Shown here: one piece after another, positions 13,201-41,077 of the stretch
Layout: each line of letters opens with the position of its first letter
Position numbering within the stretch: position 1 is the first letter of the stretch
NCBI GenBank assembly: GCA_963921795.1
Contig: OY997651.1
Span: 43,015,356-43,079,355, forward strand
Direction: 5' to 3'
DNA length: 64,000 nt
Origin: Nannobrachium achirus
Taxonomy: Eukaryota > Chordata > Actinopteri > Myctophiformes > Myctophidae
The notes under the pieces: generated by a model
Seen by the model: only the letters and a program-made list of their open reading frames with translations
What the model was told of the DNA's origin: nothing
Database searches by the model: none
Translations under genes and position numbers: made by a program

Positions 13201-13547
13201 ACTTCCCCGGGGACTGCAGCCTCATGGACACCGGCCCGCCGCTGGCCTACGACAACTACGGCTACCCCTCGCACTACCAGACCTACCGCATGGGCTTCGC
13301 CCCGCCCAGCCTGGCGCCGCTGGAGGCCGGCCCCTCCTACGAGATGTACGGGGTGGGGGCGGGCCCGCCGCCCGGGGTGGGCCCCGTGGGGGGCCCCGGG
13401 CCGGGCCCCGGGGTGGGCCCGCCCCCGTCGGGCCCCCAAGAGACTGGACTGGGGAAGTACGGCAGCTCCACTCGCTTCTCCTACACCTCACAGCACTCCG
13501 ACTACTCTCACAGTCGGCACACACAGAGGATGCAGACTCACGTGTGA
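1264..13547 (+). CDS. kirrel1: Kin of IRRE-like protein 1 (Neph1), 3' part, five exons
   Basis: Single-pass Ig-superfamily adhesion protein; the family acts at the podocyte slit diaphragm and in cell sorting. Exons read from splice sites: 1264-1480, 3228-3335, 4052-4179, 5755-5832, 12825-13547 (TGA 13545-13547). Phases join cleanly. Exon 1264-1480 ends the last Ig domain ([13 protein letters not shown], with an N-C-T glycosylation site). Exon 3228-3335 encodes a short stalk and the membrane segment starting VGIIAGG, followed by YRQRKG. The cytoplasmic part carries [10 protein letters not shown], the FKDDIELK block, [11 protein letters not shown] (Y-Y-N-V, a Grb2-type YxN site in this family) and ends MQTHV, a PDZ ligand that in Neph proteins binds ZO-1. 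FKDDxxLK and TSQHSDY favour KIRREL1 over KIRREL3. The upstream Ig exons and start lie outside the window. The paralogue (a or b) cannot be told. Confidence 0.93.
1579..1610. repeat. Perfect 32-bp palindrome
   Basis: GCGCTATAGAGAGAGA is followed directly by its exact reverse complement with no loop, inside the kirrel1 intron 1481-3227. Confidence 0.9.
1690..1960. mobile_element. hAT-like fold-back element fragment (CAGGGTTCCCCAAT family) with hairpin
   Basis: This is the internal part of the family represented in full by 51070-51517 and 61457-61900. GTTGGGTGGAAACCTTGTAT on the left mirrors ATACAAGATTTCTGCCCGAC on the right, with hairpin 1763-1841 at the centre. Outer ends are missing. Confidence 0.6.
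1961..3227 (+). other. kirrel1 intron: degraded repeats
   Basis: No gene. It holds a diverged hairpin at 2260-2320, a GACTAAAA-rich tract at 2385-2510 that recurs at 33830-34330, and an element at about 2561-2806 with hAT-like ends (GTGGTTCTCAAA / TTTGAGAACTAC). Confidence 0.5.
3336..4051 (+). other. kirrel1 intron between membrane and juxtamembrane exons
   Basis: Contains a half hairpin at 3405-3438 and a diverged hairpin at 3701-3752. No other structure is recognised. Confidence 0.5.
4256..4697. mobile_element. hAT-like MITE with perfect 8-bp target duplication
   Basis: Ends CAGGGGTGCCCA and TGGGCACCCCTG, flanked by GTCTAGTA at 4248-4255 and 4698-4705. It is rich in GTAGATC motifs near the left end. 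It carries no copy of the dispersed hairpin, so it is a useful control. Confidence 0.88.
4930..5270. mobile_element. hAT-like MITE fragment (CAGTGGTGGAAAGT family) with hairpin
   Basis: ACTTTTACTCAAGTAC, TACATTACAATATTGATAC and GAGTACTTGTTCC match the right half of the element at 59122-59617. Hairpin 4993-5061 lies at its truncated left side. This repeat type is common in teleosts. Confidence 0.65.
6348..6660. mobile_element. hAT-like MITE
   Basis: Ends CAGGGACGGATTA and TAATCCAGCCCTG, flanked by GGGAACGG at 6340-6347 and CGGAACGG at 6661-6668 (7 of 8). It contains a run of 20 C at 6398-6417. Confidence 0.75.
6661..8790 (+). other. kirrel1 intron, left-centre part
   Basis: No gene. It holds a tRNA-SINE-like fragment at about 7400-7560, a hairpin-bearing element fragment at about 7570-7910 ending AATGGGTTAA like the piggyBac-like family, and a (CCCCT)n tract at 8131-8166. 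Open frames at 8124-8649 come from that tract and adjoining purine-rich DNA and show no protein similarity I recognise. Confidence 0.5.
8795..9354. mobile_element. piggyBac-like MITE with a hairpin near each end
   Basis: It is flanked by TTAA at 8791-8794 and 9355-9358. Ends are CCCATTTAGG and CCTAAATGGG, the TTAA-CCC/GGG-TTAA signature of piggyBac elements, and the inverted ends continue through TTATTGAATGCTTTAACCAG. Hairpins 8833-8888 and 9243-9315 sit just inside each end. It encodes no transposase. Confidence 0.85.
9359..11379 (+). other. kirrel1 intron, right-centre part
   Basis: No gene. An inverted pair, CCTTTAAAGGACAACTTTG at about 9718 and its complement near 10186, with internal matches such as GCATGCGTACGCATG, suggests a fold-back element of about 480 bp (9715-10200). 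A tRNA-derived SINE lies at 10505-10620, followed by a reversed SINE tail (GCATTTATATAGCGCC) at 10665. Confidence 0.45.
10505..10620 (+). mobile_element. tRNA-derived SINE
   Basis: The head has a degenerate A box (TGGCACAGTGGTCC) and a B box (GGGTTCAAGTCCC) at about 10562, then an A-rich tail with AATAAAGGC. A functional tRNA is excluded because the acceptor stem does not pair. Confidence 0.55.
11380..11837. mobile_element. piggyBac-like MITE, second copy
   Basis: Left end TTAAGCCATCTAGGCCTAG; right end CCCGTTCGGAATGGGTTTAA. Hairpins at 11424-11463 and 11698-11769 occupy the same subterminal places as in 8795-9354. The right end matches the left end of 63112-63640. Confidence 0.65.
12334..12717. 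mobile_element. hAT-like MITE (CAGTGGTTCTCAA family) before the last kirrel1 exon
   Basis: Ends CAGTGGTTCTCAA and GGTTGAGAACCACTG; a degraded hairpin at 12540-12597 is central. It ends about 107 bp upstream of the terminal exon. No matching target duplication remains. Confidence 0.75.
12825..13547 (+). CDS. kirrel1: kirrel1 terminal exon with Gly/Pro-rich GC-rich insertions
   Basis: This terminal coding exon of 240 codons follows acceptor CCTCCAG. It opens with [12 protein letters not shown] and closes with [24 protein letters not shown] split over its last codons, both conserved in Neph1. Between them are long stretches of Gly, Pro, Ser and Ala (about residues 36-70, 100-125 and 170-205 of the exon) encoded by almost pure G+C. 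The mammalian tail from the same DPTNGYY point is, from memory, about 80 residues shorter, so this tail looks expanded. Recognisable tyrosine blocks ([21 protein letters not shown]) remain between the expansions. The antisense strand is open for 257 codons only because of base composition. Confidence 0.9.
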   Translation, partial: DPTNGYYNVRASTHDEGRPASRSTMHTYSDYRSPGGTPGGAASISSSAGGSGATASGGAPGPLSSPGGPLTSPGRPQACYDPRPPSRLSHISYAQFNTFTRGGPPQQSQQGPPGPSGPPPGAGPVDFPGDCSLMDTGPPLAYDNYGYPSHYQTYRMGFAPPSLAPLEAGPSYEMYGVGAGPPPGVGPVGGPGPGPGVGPPPSGPQETGLGKYGSSTRFSYTSQHSDYSHSRHTQRMQTHV

Positions 13548-13899
13548 GAGACGAAGGAAAAAAAGTTGGGGGGGCGGAAGAAGCGGCTTATAAATAGCGT
13601 CACACTTATAAAATAGTCACTCTCTCACACACACACATGCACACACACACACATACACACACGCACGCATACACACACACACACACGCGCACACACTTGC
13701 TTGTACACGTTAACAAGGACCCACAAAACGAGGACATGCGCATTGGAAATGCGCAACACACTACCTTAGACATATGCACACACACGCCATACCTTCACAT
13801 GTTTGTACACAGATGCAAATGCTCACATACCCTTGCATTTGCTGTACACGAACACAAACGGAAATACACAAACACAGCCACTCACACACACGCAGACAT

Positions 13900-13954
<55 letters not shown>

Positions 13955-15246
13955 CACACACACTTGCACACAATAAAGTCCGAAAGAACATGCCCACAAG
14001 ACAGGGGGCGGGTACGAGCAAGAGAAATCGAGAGTAAAGAAAAAGGAAGACTGTGAATGAGACAGGGAAAGGGGAAATCCCTCACAATCCGGGGTTCCCT
14101 CACTTCACTCCCGACGCGCTCCCAGTTCACGTATAAATATAATATCTGAGCTCTGAAAGAGCAGACGGCGAAAGTCACAATCAAGACTCGGAAAAAGAGA
14201 GAGCGAGAAGTAGAGAGAGACAAGAGAGAGACCACAGATCTTGGAATCGAATAGCCTATTATTATTACGCTATGGGAAGGAGATTGTAAAACCAACGAGA
14301 GATCTAAGAGCGTCTTGAGGCAAAAACTGACTGTCCGACCGACCACGGTATGCGCTTATCAGTGTAGAAAACCTCAAACAAGTGGAAGAAGAAGGTCTTT
14401 GCTGGCCGCCCATTTTAATTTCTTTCCCTTTTTGTCATTTATTTGTTTGCTCGTTTTGTTTTACTCATCGACCATTAGAGCACATATATTATCACAGAAC
14501 GCCCTTCTCTACAGTGACACGTGCCATCTTATGACTGTTAAAAAGCGAGGAGCTTTCATGTTTTTGTTTTTTTGCACTGCCTCGTTCAGTATTCATGCTT
14601 TATAGACGTCTCTTACCTTTACGTATATCTGTGTATTGTCTCTTTTATTTTTATTTGCACACCAGACTAGAGCTTTGTATTCTATTTTGTAACATTACAG
14701 AATTATTTTTGTCATATTTCTGTAAAAAAAAAACGTGTATTATGCGTGTGTATGGACCAAAACGTTCAAATCTTTTTGAGAGTGTATAAAGAACTTTTGC
14801 CTGGGTGATATTCACTGAGGCAAAGTGAGAGAGGAGGAGGGAGAGAGATGGAGATAGAGGGGGGGAAAAATAATAATCGTGCTTTCAGCACCGTGGGACC
14901 TAGATCCCTCTTGCAATGGGCAGGCAGGAATCTGGAAAAGAAAAAATCCAGATGTAAATCTGGCGCGTCTGTCGGTGTATAAAAGGAAACCTTGTGCCAA
15001 GTGTTCATGTCATTCTTCATCCTACCTATACGCCTGATTTTAAATACTCGATTGCATGCGAGCGCCACGCGCGAAAACGGCCGATCTAACAGTAGCGATG
15101 CGTTCTATGAGCTTTGTAGATCTGGCAGTTTCCGGTGCGGAGACGCCGTCGCGTAACCGAGAATAAAATCTGGCTTTTTAGTCCGTTTTTTATATGCAGT
15201 AGATAAACCACATACAGGACTCCTATTGGCGGCTGTCGCTACACAC

Positions 15247-15623
15247 TAGGGACGGGACGATATGAAGATTTTATGTCACGATTATTGTGACCAAAGAATT
15301 GCGATTTACAGTATTATCGCGTTAATATCCCCAGGGGTGGAACATTTGAGCTGCAACGCGTTGTGAGCTTGTAGATCAGCTATTTTTTGTCAAAGAAATT
15401 TGGTAGAGAGTGCAGGGAAAAATCAAGTACGTTATTTCCAGATCCGTTTGACCAATTAGAGGGTTTTAATGGTACCAGATATGCAGCTCGACAAATAAAA
15501 GGTGAATTGATCCCAGCGCATGACGGCGGAGGATAATGTCACGATAAATGTAAATCTCCACGATACGATGTGAGCGTTTATTTATCGCGATAAACGATAG
15601 TAACGATTATCGTCCCATCCCTA
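15247..15623. mobile_element. hAT-like MITE (TAGGGACGGGACGATA family)
   Basis: Ends TAGGGACGGGACGATA and TATCGTCCCATCCCTA; CTACACAC precedes it and recurs just after. It contains a half hairpin at 15350-15385. Confidence 0.65.
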
Positions 15624-15828
15624 TACTACACACTAGCCAGGCTTGGTTGCATTGGAGTCATTCCAGAGACCTTTTTTTTCAAGCCTAATAATTCATACAC
15701 TTTGTTTGTATGACCGTGTCGCTCGCCCGAAAAAGAAAAAAAAAAGTGGAACAAAATGGATCAAACGCAGGCTTGAGGGTTCAGCTAAAACCTCTGGACC
15801 ATACAGATATTAGCCTGGGGCGGGCAGC

Positions 15829-15863
<35 letters not shown>

Positions 15864-16266
15864 CGAAAAAAACGAAGCAAAGTGTTGGATTTAGAACTGA
15901 GTGGCCTTATAGGAGAACATGTCATTTCACCATTCATTCGTCAATCGTCAGTCTGCCAAGCGGCCAGAAGAGAATGTTGTACGCAGAGGTTCAATGAAGG
16001 GTTAGTCTACAATATTGACTTATAGTGGTGTATGACTGTGTGGGTGTTTTGAGTGCGAGAGAGAGAGAGAGAGAGAGAGAGAGCCAGAGAGAAGCGTGTG
16101 TGTGTGTGTGTGATGTTTGTGCGCGCACATCGATTTGTACAGTGTGTTTGTATAGATGTGTGAATGATGACCCCGTGTGTATGTGACACGTGCACACACA
16201 CGGTGCCCTACTTGCGTGTGTGTGTGTGTGCCGCGCGCAAACTATTGTATGCATGTCCGTGTACAC

Positions 16267-16683
16267 CAGGTTTCCCCGATTAGTTTTCCCCAAGGGCCGA
16301 ATCATGTCTAGGGTACCAAGCCGAGGGCCACAGCATTGCAGGGGGCGACGGTGGCGTTCCCGCTACTCCAGCGACAGTTCAGATTTCGTCGTTGTCGGGT
16401 GAAAATCTTGTATGTCCAAAACCGTTCGTTTTGCATTTATCATTTTAAAAATGATTTAAACTAGTGAAAACAGTTTCGTGAGACGGCCATGAATGATGAA
16501 GCAGGGCTTTACTTTGCGAAAGAACGTACAAATTTGGAGATTAGAGGTTTCCACCCGACGACGACGATATACTAGTGTTGTTGCTGCTCTTATACCACCA
16601 TTATTACTGGGGTTGGCTGGGGGCCTGACAGTAGCCCCCCGCGAGCCGCAAATGGCCCGCGGGCGGCCTATTGGGGAACCCTG
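16267..16683. mobile_element. hAT-like MITE lacking the hairpin
   Basis: Ends CAGGTTTCCCCGATTAG and CTATTGGGGAACCCTG, flanked by GTGTACAC at 16259-16266 and GTGTATAC at 16684-16691 (7 of 8). It belongs to the family of 51070-51517, but at 16463-16480 one GTGAAAACAG arm runs directly into TTTCGTGAGACGG, so the central palindrome is gone. Confidence 0.8.
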
Positions 16684-17445
16684 GTGTATACAGTGTGTGT
16701 GTGAATGCGTCTCCATGTGCGAGTGTGTTTTAGCGTGTGTCCATATCGTTTCTCTCACAATCCTGTTACAATACTTTTATACCTCTGGTAGGACTGTAAC
16801 CTGTATTATTGTGTCTTTGAATTTAGGAGGAAAAAAAATCCAATGTTTATCTTATTGTACTGTTCTTCGTAGCAGAGAAAACTGTTCAAAAAGATGTACA
16901 ACGAAAAGTTATCGAAATTCTCATTTTTTAATTTCATTATCTTCAATATTTTTTAAAAATGGTATGTAATTATTTTTCCACAGTATTACATAAATAAAAA
17001 GCACTGTTTTTTACGGAGAGTGTACGTTGTGGTCTTTTGGGAAGGGGTTGAAACATTGTGATCAAAGCAAACAGCAAAGCACACCTTTTTACAAGAGATA
17101 CGAATACTGCTGAGCAAATTGATGTTTAACCATACTGGATAGACTATGATCTCATGTGGCCAAATAAAGAGACACATCATGCATTTAGATGAGATTAGTC
17201 ATCTATGAGGTCAGTACCATCAGGTCAGCACTATAATGTCATTACTATGAGGTCATCTCCATATCATGGGCACATTTTTCACACAATCCCATCAACACTT
17301 ACTTCCAGAATAACATCTAAGTTGTAAATAAAATAGTTATTTTAAATTTGGGAATTTATTTCCTTGGCCTCCTGACAGTGCCCACAAGCAGTTTGGTGCT
17401 GATTGAGACACACGTGCACAACACAAGCACGTATGTGCACGCACG

Positions 17446-17599
<154 letters not shown>

Positions 17600-18197
17600 C
17601 TTCTAGGTGGCTGGCTTTATAGGAAACACGCTTTTTAAAAACATGGTAAACTACATGTTGTAATAAAGTAAAATACAGTACTTACTACATGTTATTGTAA
17701 ATACTCACCAGCATTGCCAGGGGCCCCGCCCCTCTATGGTGTCACCCACATGACATCAGTACCATGACATCAGTACCATGACATCAGTACCATGATGTCA
17801 GTACTATGACATCTCCATATTTTTTAAAGTAAAGTAAAAACATTTTTAAATTAAAGTAAAATTAAAGTATGATGACTGTCCATCACACCATAGAAAGAAT
17901 TCACTGCGGCTTATAAATAGTATGTTTTTTTTTTTTTTTTCAGTCACTCAATAGTGTCCGGACTTAATGATACCTTTTAACAAATGGCCCATTAAAGAAC
18001 AACCACACCATAAGAGCCCAGCCAGGTACTAAAACAAATAAAAATAAACTAAAATCTTCATGGAAACACTTTCACCATGTCAGCCACCTCTTCTTACAAA
18101 GACACTTCTCTGTGCTAGTGACTCATGCACAGAGCACACACACGGGAATACCTCCTCTTATTTTCATCAATGTCAAAATCAAAGCCAAAGGTTTGAC

Positions 18198-18629
18198 TAG
18201 GGCTGTCACGATTATGACATTTTACATGACGATTAATTTTCTCTCAAATAATTGCGATTAACGATTTAATTGTGTTTTTGTCGTTGACAATTACATTTCT
18301 GTTTGGCTTGTAGGCTTTGAAGTTGCACATAGCAGATATGACACATAACCTAAATATACAAAGACATTTTTTGACAGATTTACACTTGAAAAAGAAGCTT
18401 GATAGTGTAAATAGCCGATCTACAAGCTCACAACGCGTCGCAATGTGACTCGTTGTGAGCTTGTAGATCTGCTGTGTGAGCTTGTAGATCTGCTATTTCC
18501 ACATTTTTTTAAAACTTTTTTAAAAAAATATATGAACATTTTTCAACATGGAAACGATTATGACGATATTGAAAAATAATCACGATTATGTACAAAAATC
18601 ACGATTAGACGATTATTGTGACAGCCCTA
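18198..18629. mobile_element. hAT-like MITE (TAGGGCTGTCAC family) with perfect target duplication
   Basis: Ends TAGGGCTGTCACGATTAT and TTGTGACAGCCCTA, flanked by GGTTTGAC at 18190-18197 and 18630-18637. The central hairpin at 18411-18500 has a duplicated right arm. Confidence 0.9.
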
Positions 18630-20289
18630 GGTTTGACACAATTTAATTGGTACTGGCATCACAACACCCTAGGGTGCCACAGCACCCACTTTGCATGGGA
18701 AACCCTTCCTATAGCACACAACAATGGACAGCAGGTACTGTCTTGATGAGAGTGCGATGTGTTCTTGAATATGAACAATCTGGATTATCCAATATGATGA
18801 TGATGATGAGAGGCTTGCAATTACATTCAAATTGTATTTGAGCAACGAGGTGTCCATTCTGTCCAATGATAATATAGTGGAGTAAAATGATAATGTTCTT
18901 ATTTTAAATGTTTTGAAATGAAAGTGACAATTATGATGAATATTATAAACTTAACTAAAGAATAGATCCTCCCAAAACTTGAGTAGCCTATTGCAACAAT
19001 ATAAGTTTAAAGGTCAAGTACAAATGGAACAATTTGGTTCCATTTGAGTTATGGGGGTCCTCCAGGATCCTTAAAATGAGTGAGCTTGACAATCACACTG
19101 GCATTCAGTGGTGTGAAGTAGCAAATAGTAGGCAAATACCATTTAATGGCATTTCTATCTCTGGGACCCCAATTCATATTGTAAAATCAATGTTGATTCA
19201 ACTCTGAGAGTGTAGGCCTACACATTTGGTTCCATTTGTACACTCACAGAGTTACAGACCTAGCTGTATGGGGTCCATTTGGTTCCTAAATATCATTCAG
19301 CTGGGGACCCCCTGAAACTCTCTCAAGGACCCCTTGGGGTCCCCGGAACCCACTTTGAAAACCCCGGCGGCGGAGTTACGTGGGCGGAGGCGGAGGCGCC
19401 CTGGCCGTGGAAACTTGTTTCATTGACCGGGGGCGCTGACGCTGTGGTGGTCCGTGGTGTACGTGGGCCAAGACGGCGGAGGAGCCGCTGTACCGAGGCT
19501 CGGAACGGACGACTGCAACGCGCGCACAATATTAAAATATTGTTCCATCCCGTGCCATCCAAATGACTTTCCCCCATGCTTCTTGGAATTGCGGAGAGGG
19601 GCATCCATCTGCGTTTTTCTTTTTCTTTGTTGTGACTCGAGTCTCGACACTGGTCACTTCTCTTTTTTTTGCACAGACTTTTGGACACTTTTTTTTTTTT
19701 TTTTTTTTTTCTGCACTTTTATTTTTATTTAGGCTAAGCATTATCATTATTGTCTTGGTGCAGACGCCTATGTATAGACCTACTGTATATTTGTGTATAT
19801 ATATTTTTGGCACTGTGTTGATAAGTAGTTCCTAATGTTTGGATGAATGGACCATTGTAAGTTCTTTGAGTTTGCAATATGCTTAGAAAAGTCACTTAAA
19901 ATTGCAATCCATTATAGAAACGTTAAGCACTACTATTCTTTTGTTGTGTTGTGTTTTTTTTCTTTTTCAAACTGTTCTCGACACTATATATATATATATA
20001 ATTAACTTAACTAATTGCTCTGTATGGTTGATTCTCCTGTATTGTTGTTTCTTCTTGTTTGTTTTTGTCGCTCGGCTGTAGGCCTACACAACAGTCCTTT
20101 TTCTTTTTCTTACTGTCCTGTAACCTTAACTGCTGTGCCGCCTCTGGGTGACTTAACTTCCCCTGCCCCTTCTTTGTATATAGACTACTTACTGTTTGTT
20201 TAGACTTACTGTTTTCTCTTTTTTTTCTCTCTCATTTTCTTTTATTTACATATCTACTGCATAGTACTGTGTTCTATTCGTCTGTCATT

Positions 20290-20450
20290 CAATGTTATAT
20301 GAGATACTTTAATGGTTTCCTGTTGAAATAAGCTTAGTCTTTTCAGGATCTCCTTTTAGTAGACCTTGTACCAGTGAACTGTACCGTCATGAAACTGTAC
20401 CTTTTCCTATGCAAACTTCTAATAAAGCCTTCAATCAATCAATCAATCTG
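20290..20450 (+). repeat. LINE-type 3' tail repeat ending in (TCAA)n
   Basis: The block containing CCTTGTACCAGTGAACTGTA and TTTTCCTATGCAAACTTCT, then AATAAAG and TCAATCAATCAATC, recurs inverted at 41197-41370 and in part at 60505-60561. A short simple repeat after AATAAA is typical of a LINE or LINE-mobilised sequence. Confidence 0.6.
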
Positions 20451-20521
20451 ATCTATAGGTTACAGTACAGTTGTGGCTATTCCACCCTATGGCCGGTAGG
20501 TGTCACTGTTCTAACCATTAT

Positions 20522-20594
20522 CCAATCCTCACATAATAGATAACAGCAGTGCTCCTACGTCACTGTCCTCTCAGAGTGTGTGTGACAGCCAAAC
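20522..20594 (+). promoter_or_regulatory. Probable ndufs2 proximal promoter / 5' UTR
   Basis: Immediately upstream of the ndufs2 ATG there is a CCAAT at 20522 and TACGTCAC at 20557, which resembles a CRE/ATF site. No TATA box is seen. CREB-type sites are common upstream of respiratory-chain genes, but use of this one is inference. Confidence 0.35.
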
Positions 20595-40058
<19,464 letters not shown>

Positions 40059-40220
40059 AAAGCTGCTGTGTATCGTCTGTTCATTTCTCTCTTTCGAAGA
40101 GGACTTCTTCTTCCCTTGCCCTAAACCCGTTCGTCTGTCACAGTTCAGTTGTCTTCATGATCCACCGTAGAGGAAAAAAGAAACGTGTTGACAAGAGAAC
40201 TCCATTGTACAATGTGTCTA

Positions 40221-40226
40221 AATAAA
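40221..40226 (+). terminator. ndufs2 polyadenylation signal
   Basis: AATAAA lies 163 bp after the ndufs2 stop, followed by a T-rich stretch (GTTGTTTTTTTGTTTG) about 40 bp downstream, as expected for cleavage and polyadenylation. It implies a short 3' UTR. Confidence 0.75.
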
Positions 40227-40323
40227 CCTAATTAATATTTTATGACCAAACTTAAGATGTACGTTGTTTTTTTGTTTGTTTGTTTCTTGTAGTTTAGGAA
40301 CTGAATTGGAGCATTGGCTAGAG

Positions 40324-40651
40324 CAGTGGTTCTCAAAGTGTATTCCGGGAACTCGCTAGGTTCCTTTTTGGGGGTCTAAATTGACCCTTACAAGTTTATA
40401 ACTTTGACAAAGTTAAGGCGAGACCTTCTACTTTCAAAGTGCATAACTTTGACAAAGTTAAGGGGAGACCGTCAACTTTCAAAGTTTGAGAGCCACTGGG
40501 CTAGAGCAGTGGTTCTCAAAGTGGATTCCAGGGACTCTGTGGGTTCTAAATTGACCCTTACAGGTCTGTAACTCTTGACAGTGTACAAATGTATTTGTAC
40601 ACTGTCAGAGTTAAGGGGAGACCTTGAAATGTGAAAGTTTGAGAAACACTG
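40324..40651. mobile_element. Two MITEs in tandem sharing target duplications
   Basis: Copy A 40324-40498 and copy B 40507-40651 both start CAGTGGTTCTCAAAGTG and end in GAGxxxCACTG. GGCTAGAG stands before A (40316), between A and B (40499-40506) and after B (40652-40659). Confidence 0.85.
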
Positions 40652-40784
40652 GGCTAGAGCATTTCTTTAATTTCATTTATATTCTTTATAAAACCCTGTA
40701 AAACAAAACATAAAATGGTATTTGTGTGGTGTGTGTGAATGAACAAGCCTATACTCTAGATCAAGGCCTACTGTAGACTAGATA

Positions 40785-41077
40785 GCATGTCCTTCCTCTG
40801 GTGTGGCATCGAACAGGGGGGGAGGGGTCTGATCTGATGACATCTGAGACAAAATGGACTGTGAGCTCCGACCACAACTTCCCCCCACCGCTGGCTGTGA
40901 AGAGAGTGCAACACACAAGTGTTTTTTTTCTCTTTCGCTCAAACTCACACAAAGATTAAAAGCATCTACTACTGAGCAGCAGTCCCCGCTACCCCGCTTA
41001 CAGAAAAAACCCACCGCTCTTCTTACTGCCTCCATTTGTGCATCGATCGACCTGTGCTGATTAAACTGTGACCAACC
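40785..41077 (+). promoter_or_regulatory. Probable fcer1g promoter and 5' UTR
   Basis: The gap before the fcer1g ATG is repeat-free from about 40690. TCCTTCCTCT at 40790 is the complement of AGAGGAAGGA, an ETS/PU.1-type site; myeloid FCER1G promoters in mammals use PU.1/ETS factors. The transcription start is not visible, and factor use here is inference. Confidence 0.35.

Larger units (their letters stand above)
13548..17200 (+). other. kirrel1 3' untranslated region and downstream flank
   Basis: No coding signal. AATAAA hexamers lie at 13972, 16993, 17163 and 17327, so the mRNA could end early or run about 3.5 kb; I cannot choose. The stretch holds (CA)n and (CACG)n tracts at 13622-13695 and 13889-13965, (GA)n at 15834-15863 and 16053-16083, a diverged hairpin copy at 15073-15134, and two transposon copies at 15247-15623 and 16267-16683. 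Confidence 0.45.

Noticed and set aside
12666..13439. 257-codon open frame on the minus strand
   Set aside because: It is antisense to the GC-rich kirrel1 terminal exon; Arg/Gly/Ala-rich composition with no motif, explained by the lack of A/T-rich stop codons.
19279..19835. Short frames upstream of ndufs2
   Set aside because: Overlapping frames on both strands in a GC-rich then poly-T region; no conserved protein and no convincing splice sites.
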